A stretch of DNA of 64,000 nucleotides from Laccaria trichodermophora (GCA_018417955.1 JACTVC010000004.1:1-64000); one strand, 5' to 3'. Shown: positions 46,320-59,090, counted from the stretch's first letter. Numbers and translations are program-made. The notes: a model not told the origin generated them from the letters alone.

Positions 46320-49092
46320 AGGCAATAGACCATTACTAATGGCCTGTACACATTTCTCATTATGGAAATATATATAGAAAATCAGACAAAAAGAGGGGAA
46401 AATAGATATATGGTCAATATGGTAATTAATACAAATACAGCCAGAAAATTAAAGAGAAATTCAATAATGCTAGAAAATTAGAAAATAAAAATAAAAATAA
46501 TAAAATATTGTTGAAAATATTGGGGTACAATATACAGGGTCTGTGCATATTTTCCAATATGGTAATCAATATAAATATAGGCAGAAAAATGATAAAAAAT
46601 TCAAATGATATGTGATAATTTTGTGTTTACTTGGTTTGTGCATATTTCCAAATATGGTAATTAATGACAATATGGCCAGAAAATTAGAAGAAAAACAGAA
46701 ACATAATGTACTATTATGGACAATATTGACATACTATGAATATAGTTTGTGCACATTTTTTCATATAGTAATTGATACAAATATAGCCAGAAAAATAAGA
46801 AAATGGACTGTTGTTGACAATATTGGGTATGTACATGGCCTGTGCACATTTGCTAATATAGTAATTAATACAAATGTAATTAGAAAAATCAGAAAAATCA
46901 TGTGATGTAAATAGGTCTTGGTGTACTGTTTACTTGGTCTGTGCATATTTCCAAATATAGTCTACAATGGAAATATAGCCATAAATATACAGGAAAAAGA
47001 GAAAAATAATAGACTATTGTCAGGAATATTGAGGTACCATATACATGGTTTGTATGCATTTTATAATATAGCAATTAAGATGAATATAGTGTGAGAATCA
47101 GAAAGAAAAAAACAGAAAAAAAGCACAGACATACTATTAACTGTTATTGACAATGTGGGTGCATGGTGGACATGATCTGTGCATATTTCCAAATAAGGTA
47201 ATTTGTGCACAAATATGGCTAGAAAATCATAATAAAATGAGAGTAACATTGGAGAAAATGTAGATGGTAATTACTGGTGGTCATAATGTTGCAGGGCTGA
47301 TTTCGGAGTCCATTTTGCATTTTCAAATGACAAATATTACTATTTTAAATGAAAATCATTTATAAAATATGGTAAAAATGAGAAAAAATAGAACTTCTTG
47401 TTGGGTACTGTTGTCAAGGTCTAAAATCCATGTCTAAAAAAGAAAATTCAAATATTTCTAATAGAGAGATCAGAATTCTGGAGGATTCAAGCCATTTCTG
47501 CAGATATCAGTGGGGCACAGTAAAGTACCAGCAGAAAAAATTCAAGATGTCATTATAGCCCACAGACATGAATACATTACATCATATACATTTACATGAA
47601 ACATCAGACTCTGACAATCCTCAGAACCCTCTCCAGTGCTCAGGAACATATCTCTATGGGAGTGAGAAATATAGTTAGCATGGTAAATGTAACAATGCCC
47701 AGAACTCTCTCTAGTTTTCAGAAACATAGGTCCACTGCAGTGAAGAATATGTGTAGTATGTCAGTCCAGTGAGCAACTCCCTACACACACATCTTACTCT
47801 TTCCACTCCCCAACATTGTGCAACTATCAGTGTTACTATATGCTTAGTCAAATTCTGCTTACATCATCCATTTTGTACATTACACCTCATGTAGTCCATG
47901 AGGGAATCTATCCCTTTAACCACACTATTGCTCATGTTGCTCAACTTGAAGCCCTACTAACAGCTGTAACTTGAACACTAGGCAATACATGTGAGGAGCC
48001 TTTGTGACTTGCATGATCATAGCACTGTCCAATGGGTCTGTCCATGAAGATCAGAGCATGGGTACTATGAACTGTCACATTCCATGGCTCCTAGCTATTG
48101 ATTGATTGGCTGGAACGACCTACTCCTTGGGTCACAACAACTTTGGTTGCATTGTCTGTTAGACATTCCAACAGCTGTTCCACTACTCTAGGGACACTTA
48201 TGTTCAGTAGTGTACCACAATATAGCTTGCACATCAGCCAATATTTATCTCTGCATGAATAATAGACAACAGTAATGATTCAGTAGGTAGGGCTAGTCTA
48301 TTATAGGCAATTACCAATATAAACTCAATATAAGAGCAGTCAGTAAAAACCTTCATCATCTGAAGAAGCAGAATTTAGAGGCTATAAAAAATAGCTGAAT
48401 ACCAATAGATACAGTTGCATGCAATATATAATCTGCTGTTTCTATAACAAAAATACAATATGAAAGTTAAAGGGCAAGTTTAGGACCAAAATTATCTTTA
48501 TGATAAATTTTGTAGAAAAGTTGAATCCAGAAGATAAAAGTTTGAATGGTCGGAAATTTTTGAAGTTATTTTTTTGAAACTAGGACCCCAGATACTCTGT
48601 GACACTGGCAGGAAATTTTTTGCCTATGTGACATGGCTAAAACATTTCCGAGCAGTGTGACATGCTCAAAAGATTTTTCAGCAGTGTGACATGGCTCAAA
48701 CATTTCTTAGCAGTGTGACATGACAAAAAGATTTTTCAGCAGTGTGACATAGCTAAAACATTTCCAACCAGTCTGAAACACTTCAAATATTTCCGACCAC
48801 TCTAACACACTTCAAACATTTCCAACCAGTCTGAAACACTTCAAATATTTTCTACCACTCTAACATGCTTCAAACATTTCCGACCACTTTCAGATGGCTA
48901 GGATATTTTTCAATGCAATATATCAACCCAAATATTTCTGGTCACAATATTGAAGGTCAAACATTTTTGCCCAATGCAATAATATATTTTTCTCCAGAGG
49001 CAAAAAAATAAATGGCCAAGGAACCTATTAGCCTGGATACATTCTTACATTTTACAAGGCTAATAGCTTGGTCAAGGTGGGTGACTGAAGTG
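46320..49092 (+). mobile_element. C-type repeat element, copy 5 (plus)
   Basis: Most complete C copy in the plus orientation, split by the solo LTR at 47752-48219. The unit array runs 46330-47220, the GTGTGACATGGCTCAAACATT repeats 48640-48890, and the terminal hairpin ends in GACTGAAGTG at 49092. Confidence 0.75.
47752..48219 (+). mobile_element. Solo LTR, 468 bp
   Basis: TGTAGTATGT...GTACCACA with ATATG before and ATATA after. Copy 3 shows the uninterrupted site (GAAGAATATGGCTTGC near 42806). Same family as 28791-29237 and 57573-58030. Confidence 0.9.
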
Positions 49093-49437
49093 GACTTAGG
49101 CCAATTTTTCATTGATTGATTCATTGATTTACCTTTCATCACTGTGGGAACCTTTTCCTTTAAACAGAAAAGGAGCTATAAAATCCGGAAAAATAGCAAG
49201 AAAAATGGCAAAAAATGTGTAGAAAATCAGAATATTGCTTAGTAAATTGGGGAGGCTGTGTTCAGGGTTCAGGGTCCATATCCAAATATAGAAAGCTGTA
49301 TGAAAAATGGAAACAGATAGGTAGAGAAGCAGCAACAAATAAGCATAGTATTCACCATTGCCATGATCATGAAGGGGCTGTGTTCAGGGTTCAGGGTCCA
49401 TCTCTCTAAAAATAGAACAAAGCCAGAAAGATTGTGT
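49093..49437 (+). mobile_element. B-type element remnant
   Basis: Starts within the GGACTTAGG...CATTGATTGATTC stretch that follows the B hairpin and carries two ~122-bp units (GTTCAGGGTTCAGGGTCC at about 49258 and 49380). The 5' hairpin is lost. Confidence 0.65.
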
Positions 49438-50577
49438 TATGAGTCCTTATGAGTTTACAAGTAAGACTCATTCTTTATCAACTGAGGACTTAGGCAAATT
49501 TTTCATTCATTCATTCACCTTTCATCACTGCAGGAATCATTTCCCTTAAACAGAAAAGCAGCCATAAAATCAGAAGAAATGGCAAGAAAAATGGCAAAAA
49601 ATATGTAAAAAATCAGAATATTGCTTAGTAAGGTGGGGAGGCTGTGTTCAGGGTTCAGGGTCAATATCTAAATATAGAAACCACCTAAAAGTTGCCAGAA
49701 AATCAGAAAAAAATACCCAAAAATTAAGAGGCATCTTCTCTGTCACCATGGTGTTGGAGGGGCTGTGTTCAGGGTTCAGGGTCCATATCTAAATATAGAA
49801 CAAAGGAAGAAAAATGGCTAGCAAATCAGAAAAAAATAAGTAAAAATAAAAATCATCCTTTTTTGTTGCCATGATGTATGAGGGGCTGTGTCCAGTGTTC
49901 AGGGTCCATATCTAAATATGAAAAATTAAGACAACTATCTATTATGCAATATGACTATATCATTAGACCAGCCTTCTTGCTCTTTGAGATATTGGTTAAA
50001 AATGCATGACAATTTCCAAAAAGTGTCCAATTTTTCAGTATTTTGTGTTTTTCTCAATGAGGAATGGTCTGCATGACATTATTCATATATATTTGTAAAG
50101 GTAAGGAAAGGGGCTACAATTGTTGTTAGTGGAGCTAAGTGAGAGGCTGTGTTTCTGATACTGTGGGAATTTTAACCCAAAAAGGAGAATTATCACAGAT
50201 ATATAGCGCATGCTATTATAGGTCACAAAATATAACTAACCATCCTCTTTCCTGAGATATATGCAAACAGGACTGTGGGAATATTTTACTATAAACAGAA
50301 AAATAGCTATAAAATTGGGAAAAATTGCCATAAAATCAAAAAACAAAAACAAAGGAAAAATAAGAATAGCACACATTGTTGCTATGATGTTGATGGCTAG
50401 GCTCAGGGCTCAGGGTCTATTTACAAATATAGAACAAAACTCAGAAAATCATAAAGTGATTGCATGTCATTGCAGCTGATGGAATGTCAGGAGGGTGGTC
50501 ACATGACCAATTTCCTTTTAGAGTCCACAGGAAGGACTCATACATGCCATGCAAAGCACTGGCCCACACTCACAAGT
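49438..50577 (+). mobile_element. Non-autonomous B-type Helitron2-like element, 1140 bp
   Basis: The 5' end TATGAGTCCTT with hairpin (bulged C, loop GAGTTTACAA) and the 3' end AAGGACTCATA, a GCCA...TGGC hairpin and CACAAGT. The 11-bp inverted repeat matches exactly between the ends and differs from that of A. The inside is mostly ~122-bp units (GTTCAGGG cores at 49647, 49769, 49898) and a segment shared with 13180-13720. It abuts the protease end of a retroelement at 50578. Confidence 0.8.
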
Positions 50578-52218
50578 AATTCAAGTGATAGTCCTCTCCA
50601 AGTAATATTGGCACCATCATATTAGGAACAACATACACCTCGGCCTCTGTCTCCAGAAGAATCCTGTCAGACGACTCCATGATGATCGGTATACAGACAT
50701 AACCTTGTATTGACGAGTACTTATCAGTGAGTTGCCACAAATTCATTTTCACTCCTTTCTGACACGGAGGCCTGTCTTTCAGAGATTCGAGATATTCCTG
50801 GGAAATCAACATTACATCCACACAAGAATCCAGTCTGAGATTGATGGGAGAATTCCTGGTACTACCGACCCATCCTTGAATAGTGACTACAGAAACCCCT
50901 GTGGCTGAAGAGCCAGCAGGAGAGAACCTTCTCTTTTTCAATTTAATCCTAATATCGTGACAGGGGGGTTTGTCAGATTCTGAGGCAAAAGAGTGAGACT
51001 CGGTGTTGACGTTAGAAGAGAGTGAGTCAAATTCCAGAGTTGAGCATGGTCCAGTATTTTCTGCTTTTACTGGAGGTGACCTGAAATTAGGTTCTACACT
51101 TTCAGACTCATCATGAGGATGCAGAATTTCCTTGTCTAATTCGACTTCCTCTAAAAGGTCCTTATGCAATTTCGGCTTAGCTTTTTGAGCTAGCCAATCC
51201 TCATCCTCTACTTCCTCCATTGTCGTGTGCATTGGAGTCTTGCAAGACTTGTGCTCACCGGACTTACTCACCCCTAACGCAGTATTCTGTGCCAGAAGAG
51301 ATGCTGCTCTAAAACCCTGCTGCTGCGACAACAATTCCTGGAGAGATGGTTTGTCAACCACCACTTCAGCCAATTTCTCGTTCAAAAGGATGGAATAGGC
51401 TGTCACGTACGCCTTTTCCAACTTGTTCTCAGGCCAAACTTCTACAGTATTGACTGAACGCTTAGCCCTCTCAAAATACACATTCCAATCCAGGCATTCC
51501 TTATCCCAGTGATTGGCACTTCCACAAACCTTGCAGGGTGAGGGCGGCATTTTCCCCATTCTTGTAGTGACATGGTCATTCTTAGGGAATGGGTAACCAC
51601 CTATCAGAGGAGGGCGCTGACGCTGTTGAAGCACCTGATAAGCTTTGTGTAAGAGGTGTTGGCTGGTATTGAGATCTTGAAACAAAGTGGTTATTGCTGT
51701 AGGTTTGTTTATCACTGGACTCACTTTGGCGGTGTTGTTTTCACTTAGATTTACCTGGCGTGGATAGGGTCGTTGATTTTCCTGTAAAAATCCCATTTGT
51801 TTCAATTGTATGGCGATCTGGTTGATGGAAGACGACTGTCCTCCTCTAGAAACCCAGTAGGCTTCTAGAAGAGCCTCCTCATGCTCCATAACTCTAGAGT
51901 ATAGTTCACTTGAGTCCTTGATACTACTTACTAAAAGGATGGGTCCCCAGCTAATCGGCGCCTTCCGCATGATGTAGAAGACCTCTAGTGGCCCTCCCAT
52001 GTTGACTGTTAGTAGCATTCTCATATATATAATACATCTCAAAATGAAATCTGAGGGTGATTCACATTTGTGATTCCTTTCTCAGAATGTCTGCGAATTG
52101 TAGTAATTATTCATTTTGATCTGCCATCAATGTCCCAAGTAACCGTCCTTGACACCTTTCAGAAATTTAAGATAGTGGGAACACATATAACCTTGGTGAG
52201 TGACCGGTAAAGTAATGA
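50578..52218 (-). pseudogene. LTR retroelement Gag C-terminus, zinc knuckle and protease
   Basis: The frame is open from about 52042 to 50570. Upstream the capsid part continues to 52218 in the same frame but with TGA codons near 52118 and 52085. The zinc knuckle is CKVCGSANHWDKEC (CX2CX4HX4C) near 51510. The aspartic protease core is LRLDSCVDVMLI, with DSC where DSG or DTG is usual. The frame ends at LNY, cut by the B element. No RT follows. It is the continuation of the gag at 55524-57423. Confidence 0.8.
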
Positions 52219-53581
52219 ACTTGTGTAAGAGGCCATTGCAAGCATGGCAGAAACAAGTCCTCTTTTGCAAGGGCAATAGTAATCTATTTCTATTATCTTC
52301 TGCTTGTTTCTGTTTTTCTAGGTACCTTTTTATCACAAACAAGTACAATTTTCTATTTGAATCTTGCAGTACCCCAGCATCATTACCAGCAATGAAAAAC
52401 AATGTCACACTTGGAAAAGTCTTTTACATATATCTTGACAATGGAAGCAGTTCAGAATATAGCTCACATAGACTTGAGAAGCTACAGTGTATGGCTACAA
52501 CTTTCATTTTCACCATTTTTCGTAATTGATCATGTGACCATCATCCCAAGATCCCATTACATGGACCCTGATAGATAAAATTATTCTTCTCTTGGTTTTC
52601 TTCACTTTTTGGTCAAACAAGGTGATATTGTCTTTCTGGAATGGACTCTGAAGGCAGTGTCTGATGTTCTATACATCATTCAAATATCTTTCTCATTTTT
52701 CTGCTATTTTCCACCTACTTTGGATATATTACCATATTTGGAACTAGACCCTGGACCCTGACAACATAATCTAATGTTATCACCAACAATAAGCACTATC
52801 TCCCATTTTTTCCTGGTTTTTTGGCTATTTTTTGGCCATCTTTGGCTATATTACCATATTTAGAACTGGACCCTGGACCCTGACAACATTACTCAACATT
52901 ATTACTAGCAATGGGCACCATCCCCCAGTTTTTCTGATTTTTCAGGCTTTTTTTCAGGCTATTTCAGCTATATTACCATATTTAGGCATGCACCCTGGAC
53001 CCTGAAAACAACCCCCAATGTCATCACCAATAGTGAGCACCACCCTCCATTTTTTTCTGATTTTTCAGTTATTTTGTGTTTTTTTTGGCTAAATTACCAT
53101 ATTTGGAATTGTGCCCTGGACCCTGAAAACAACCTCCAACATCATCACCAACAGTGAGCACCACCTCTGATTTTGCCTGATTTTTCTGCTATTTTAGTGC
53201 TATTTTTCATTTAAAAAAATGATATCTTGTGGATCCAAGTTCAGTATACAGAAACCAACATTTCCTGAGGATACATATGTCATTTCAGACTATTTATTTG
53301 TATTTACCTACATTTAGCCTCATTTCATGCAAACTGCAAAAAAAAACCATGTCATTTGGACCAGATTTGGCAGAGTTACATATAAAACTTCATTTCCATC
53401 AAGATAGATTACTCATCATTCAACATGTGCAAACAATTCTACTGCGCACATGGTAAGTCAGTTTGCATTTGTTTGTAACCATGTGATATCATGTGGATTC
53501 AAGTTCAGTATACAGAAACCAACATTACATGAGAATACATATGTCATTTCAGACTATTTATTTTTATTTACCTACATTTAT

Positions 53582-54117
53582 TGTAATGGACTATCTGTGC
53601 GTTAAATGCAGGAGCTGTCGATGAAAGTTGTATGGCAAGCTGGAATGGTAATGGTGTGAAAACCCAGGTGCAATCTTGGTTGCAACTTGGTCCAAATAGA
53701 GAAAGACTGAAGAAATGAGACTGGATGTGGGCGTATCCTAGCTAGAGTTGAGATCACTCTGGAAATCCAAAGCTACAACCCCTGCTACCTCTTGGGAAAT
53801 CCACAAGAGGTTGAATACAGACACAGGAAGGGATAGCACTGCAGATCTGATAAGATCTGCCCTGATCAACTGGTGCTGACACTTGTTCTCTTGGAGCAGA
53901 GTGTCAGTGACCTGTTAATACACAATAACACTTGCCTATTGGTTTGAGCTATGATAGAACACCTGCTAGAAAGCAATAGATGCAGTGGTGGTAGAGATGT
54001 AAGAAGGTAAATTGTCACATGACTACTACTAACAGGTATGGGAAGGAGTCATGTGATACAAATGCTAAGTAATGGAAAGTAAATGATATAGAGGAAGAAT
54101 AGGATCCCATATACCTG
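53582..54117. mobile_element. Module M copy 3 with 10-bp direct flanks
   Basis: Interrupts a ~287-bp unit; CTACATTTAT is present at both sides (53572-53581 and 54118-54127) but once in uninterrupted units. It includes a copy of the GACTACTACT MITE at its right end. No terminal inverted repeat of its own was seen. Confidence 0.65.
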
Positions 54118-54537
54118 CTACATTTATCCTCATTTCAGAATAATCCCACAGACAAGGATTGGATACTGCAAAAAAAACTATGTCATTTGGATCTGAAGTG
54201 GCAGAGCTACATAGAAACCTTGGTTTCTGCCAGCAGAGATTACTAAGCATTCAACATATACAAACAGATCTACCATGCGTGCAGTAAAACTATTTGTCTT
54301 TGTTGTAAACCATGTGATATCATGTAGGTTCAACTTCAGTATACAGAAACTAAAGTTTACTGATATACTATAAAATTTAGTTTCATACTATTTATTTGTA
54401 TTTACCTACATTTATCTTCATTTCAAAATGATACCACAGGCAAGGAGTGCAGAGTGCAAAAAAAAACGTGTCATTTGGACCAGAATTGGCAGAGATACAT
54501 ATAATCTTCATTTTTGCAAAAAATGATGACATAAGTG

Positions 54538-54888
54538 ATGACATATGACCAGGCTTGTCTGAGCCCTAGCTGGGGTTCAGACCCAGTCAAAAATGACTCG
54601 GGTTATTCCAAGGTAGATCTGATTGCCTAGAATTGAAGCGATGTAAGGTGTTGTTTTATCAACAGAATTCTATATAAATAGATTTGAGTTCGATCCAGTT
54701 TGATATTACACAATGTAAGCCATGTACATAGTGCAGTTTTTAGTGTGGGTCAGCCTTGCAAATCACCTGAAATATATCTAACTCAATTGATGCTCACACA
54801 AGCCAAGCAAATTGACCATAGTCACTGTGACTCAGCCTGATTGGAGTTGATTTTCACTGGGGTTCAGACGAGCCAGGTCATACGTCAT
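54538..54888. mobile_element. ATGAC foldback element, 351 bp
   Basis: Left ATGACATATGACCAGGCTTG and right GAGCCAGGTCATACGTCAT are inverted over about 30 bp with mismatches. The centre is non-repetitive. This is the longest member of the ATGAC group. Confidence 0.65.
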
Positions 54889-55523
54889 TGCTTATGTCAT
54901 CGCTGCAGGTCATATTCACAATTCTGAAAGAAAATACTGTAACTCTATCAGATTTACTCCAAATTACATAAAATAAAATGGAGAAAAAAGGTAAAATTCC
55001 CTGCAGTCTGATTACATAAAATGTAGCAATATATATTACATAATTGGTGTCCCATCACCCAGGTTCTACCAGTGATTCTGAAAGAAAATACTGCAACTCT
55101 GCCATATCTACTCCAAATTACATGAAATAAAATGCAAAAACCTTTTAAATTTGCTTGCAATTTAATTACATGCACTGTAGTACAATGTGTCACATAATCA
55201 GTTCTCAAAACACTACCAATGTATTCACCATAAAAGCTGCAATTTACTAGATACCATCTATACAAAACTACAATATTGAGTGAGAGTTTACACCATCACT
55301 AGATACTATTAACTACAAAAATGATGGCAGAAGCCTATAAATAGCTACAGTGCCTGAAACCCTGAGCATAGAAGACTACAAAAGGCTAGAGACCCTGGAA
55401 CCCTGAACATGGGAAACCATCAATTTTCGTGGGAGAAAGGCAAAGTTCAGCATTAGAACACTGAAAAATTCCTTGAGATCAAGGGTAATAAACGAGTCTC
55501 TTTGTAAACTCAGAGGACTCATA

Positions 55524-57423
55524 ACCACTTCTTAACTGGAGAGCTGTCCTTCAACCAGAACCATAGCCAATATCCTAAGGCCTTGGGGATCCATCCACCT
55601 AGGTAAGTGAGCTGCTGAACCTGCCAAAAATACTTGATAGCAGTCCAATGATTTCCATCCCATTCTGGCAGTTGTTCCACTTTGAGCTCTGTTTTCATCG
55701 TAGCAGGCATGTTGCCATAAGGTGCAGGAGGACCAGGAGGGTAGGAAGGTCCTCCATCTCCTCCTCCCCCACTACCTCCTCCTCTGGGGTTGCCGCTGCC
55801 TGGAAATGGGTGACTGCCTGATGGAGGGTAGTTGTAGTTGTTGGGTGAAGAATGAATGGGGGGGTTTCCTCCTCCACTATGACCACCTCCTCCTCCGCCA
55901 CTGTTGCTGCCTCCACCTGGGGGACCTCCATTACTGATGGGAGGATAACCTCCTCCAGCATTCAAAGAAGACCCCCCCTTTGATAGAGAAGGGTTGTCAG
56001 TGTTGGCATTTCGTGGTGGGTTAGAAGAGTTGAATGGGGATGGGCGTTCACCCTGGGCATTGTCGTCTGTGCTGTGCCCAGCTAAGGCAATGGTGTTTGC
56101 GGGTTGGTTTGACGCTGTGTTGTATTCTCTCACGTTGTCACCAAAAATGGTCCTGGATGGTGTGGCCAATCCAACAGTAATGTCCTGCAAAAAACCAGGG
56201 TTCGTTGAGGACAGGTCACTGGGAGTAGAAAAGAATGAAATTGGTGGAGTACTTGCTGATGTGTCAAAGAACTTGTTGTTGGTGCAGAATGGGGTTTGAA
56301 ACCTGAAAGAAAGTTCTGTCCCTTCCTCAATGTTCCTGCTCCACTCCATGCTAGATGAGTTCTCATCCCAAGGGGCCATATCATCCCATTCCACTTTCTT
56401 CTTCCCTGTTGAAACGTCAGTCACTAAGGGCTGGGATTCGATAGATGCTGGTAGCTTCTCTCCCATAGGGAGAGGTTGCATGGGATGGATGACAGTCCAC
56501 AAATGCCCTTGGGCGACAGCTGCAAGGGCGCCTGAACTCAGCTGTTCCTGATGGTGAGGAAATTTTTGGAGCATGAATCTCATGTGGTTGTCAACACCTT
56601 TAACTGTATCATATTCTTCGTGTAATTCGGCAGCCATCAATATAGGCAACAAGGGGGTTTTGAGGTTTGATATTGGGCTTTGTATTTGATGACAGTTTGT
56701 TGAGCTGCCAGTATATGCTTGTGTAGTATCCTGTAGGCCACTTCCAACTGTGAAGGACTCTCACAACCCTGTAGGGTGGTAGTCATGGTTTCCTCAGGGT
56801 CGATTCGGAACACAGTCATATGTTCTTGAATTAATTCCACCATACTGTCAAGGAAAGTCTGAAGCTTGGTGATTGCTTGGATGATACGCTCTAGATGAGC
56901 ATCGGTGAGGCATATGATGGTATCTGGGTCTGAGGTGTCCTCCTTGACAATGATGTCCTTGAGCTTGAGATTCGGCTGTTGCAGAATCCAGGAAACCTCG
57001 GTGGCAGTCAAGAGATTAGATCCCTGCTCACAGTTGTACTCGAGGATGAGACTGTACATGGGGGACATGGAGTACCCATTATCCATGCCAAGACAATTGT
57101 TCAGCCTCGTCTCCTGATGCGCAGTGTCAGTGGTAGTTGAGGTGGAGGGAGTCAACTGACATCATTCTTGAAGAGGAAGGAGTGGGATGGGGTGTGGTTT
57201 TAAGTCTAGGTATCTGGGAAGACAAATGAGGGGGCTGGTTGCACATCGTTGTTGTCACTTTAGAAGCTGTAGATGGGGTGTTGACAGGGTTTCTTCTCCA
57301 AGGAGAATCTGCCACAAGGGGCAGTGAAGTAGTTGTCAAAGATTTAGAAGTCAGGATTCTCGAGGACCCAAAGGTGCTTGAGAAAGTGGGTCTACCCCCC
57401 CTAGATACGATGGGGGGAGTCAA
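55524..57423 (-). pseudogene. LTR retroelement Gag, N-terminal part
   Basis: Begins at ATG 57423-57421. Three frames follow in order with frameshifts near 57130-57155 and 56640-56650. The N-terminus is Ser/Thr/Pro-rich; the middle is a helical region (LKLKDIIVKEDTSDPDTII ...); 55690-56000 encodes a Gly/Pro/Ser/Asn-rich linker. The capsid start (LPEWDGNHWTAIKYFWQV) is cut at 55524 by the A element. The Gly-rich linker before a W-rich capsid start is the same layout as in the gag at 59948. Confidence 0.8.
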
Positions 57424-57572
57424 ATTCTTTGGTCCTTGGTAGTCAGACAGGATGGTTGACAGAACGGAGGAGTGTAGCAGATAGCTTGTAGTGTAGGTGA
57501 CTGGAAATACAAATCTAGATTAGAATCAGATAGTCAGCTAGGTGTGTCGACTTTCCCCACAGTGTCCACCTT

Positions 57573-58030
57573 TGTGAACCACTACTTAGAGTAGGGATCT
57601 CTCAGGTAGTGGGACAGCTGTTAGAGCACCTAGCGAACAAGGCGAACAATGGTGTAAGGACTCATGTAGTCAGTTGAAAGCACAGCTGATCGCTGGGAGT
57701 CGTGGAACGTGACTGTTCAGCATGCCTGTACTCTGATCTCCACGGACAGTCCCAGTGGAGATGGCAATGTGCTGTAACTGTTTCCTAACTGTTAATCCCT
57801 CAGAGCTTGAAGTAGGGCTGTTGGTAGGGCTCTAGTATTCAAGTGATATGAGGGTAATGAGTGGTAAGAAGAGATGATCATTTCCTCATGTACTACATGA
57901 GGTATATCTACAATGCTTATGTAAAGCATGATGTAATACAAATGAAAAGGGAAGCATATAGGACAGACGGTGTATGTGTACTTCAGGAATTGGAAAGGAA
58001 GAGGAGAAGGATGCTCACTAGTATACTACA
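57573..58030 (-). mobile_element. 5' LTR of the gag element, 458 bp
   Basis: On the minus strand TGTAGTATAC (from 58030) to GGTTCACA (57573), with the CCTCATGTAGTACATGAGG palindrome inside. It matches both solo LTRs. A possible primer-binding site TGGACACTG follows four bases later on the minus strand. The 5' flank is a copia gene. Confidence 0.9.
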
Positions 58031-58697
58031 TTGCCAAGATGCGAGACATTCCATACCTTGAAGCAGTCAGCTCCCTCAGCACTTGTCCTGACATCTCATT
58101 TGCAGTTCAAACAGTTTCTCAGTTCTCCAAGAACCCTGATCTTGTGCATTGGGATGTCATCAAGCAGATCTTCCACTATTTGAAGGGAATGATGGACCTC
58201 TGGTTGACTTATGGCATGGTGAAGGACAAGTTGGTTGGTTATGCTGATGCTGATGGGAGCATGGCTGAGGATAGGCATGCAATTTCTGGGTACGCCTTCA
58301 TGCTTTACAGGGGAGCCATTTCTTGGAGCACTAAATGGCAGGAGATTGTCTCTCTCTCTACCACTGAGAGCAAGTATGTCGCCATTACTCATGCAGCAAA
58401 GGAAGCTTTGTGGCTTCATTCCCTCCTCTTGCAAGTTTTCCCTTGCAAGCTCGACCCTACCACCCTTTTTTCAGACAACCAATCCACCATTGCACTCACC
58501 AAAGATCACCAGTATCATGCCTGCACAAAGCACATCGACATTCATTTTCATTTCATATGTTACATTATTGAAGACAGCTCCATTTGGCTTGTTTTCTGCC
58601 CCATCAATGATATGGTTGCAGATACACTCACCAAGGCCCTTCCATCTGCCAAAGTCAAACACTTCGCATCACAACTCAGACTTTCAGCACCTTGAGG
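58031..58697 (+). pseudogene. Ty1/copia pol, RNase H end
   Basis: A frame with copia RNase H landmarks: PDISFAVQTVSQF, GYADADGSMAEDR, AISGYAFMLYRGAISWSTK, LSTTESKYVAITHAAKEALW, and the end motif DMVADTLTKALP. The upstream part is missing because the LTR above was inserted here. The final stop is followed by the polypurine tract TTGAGGGGGAG. Confidence 0.9.
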
Positions 58698-58702
58698 GGG
58701 AG

Positions 58703-59090
58703 TGTTAGAATTTGCAAGGCAACAATGTCCTCATTATAACCCCTTACACATTCATTCCTCCCTTTTTACACTTTACAAATCCTTCATCTTGTCCCCTATC
58801 CAAATCCCTTCACGTTCACCATATTTCATATTCTTTGTAGTTACTCCATGCAGACTCTTGCGAATGTTTTTATTCTCATTGACTATATATATCAGACTCT
58901 ACATACTGACACCTCAGTCATTTGCCTTACACACACAAACACTGAGGTGATTACTCTTACTTACTCTTTTCCTTTTCACCTTACTGATTAACCATTAGTT
59001 TATCTTATGCTTGTTTAGGTGAATACACAGTCATTTGCCTTATGCACACAAACATTGAGTTTATCTTATGCTCATTTAGCTATTTCTACA
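58703..59090 (+). mobile_element. 3' LTR of the copia element, ~388 bp
   Basis: Starts TGTTAGAATTTG right after the polypurine tract, as usual for copia. A TATA-like box ACTATATATATC lies near 58879. The end is placed at TTTCTACA (59090) as the best inverse of the start; this end is less certain. Confidence 0.7.

Larger units (their letters stand above)
52219..55523 (-). mobile_element. A-type Helitron2-like element, uninterrupted, 3305 bp
   Basis: The 3' end (ACTTGTGTAAGAGGCC...) is at 52219 and the 5' hairpin end (GGACTCATA) at 55523. Inside are a ~122-bp array (CCCTGGACC at 52749, 52871, 52993, 53114), a ~287-bp array, module M at 53582-54117 and an ATGAC element at 54538-54888. It is inserted in a gag frame at a T; the flanks rejoin in frame without duplication beyond one base. 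Confidence 0.9.

Noticed and set aside
55695..55961. Glu/Pro-rich 88-codon frame
   Set aside because: Shifted-frame reading of the Gly/Pro linker of the retroelement Gag.
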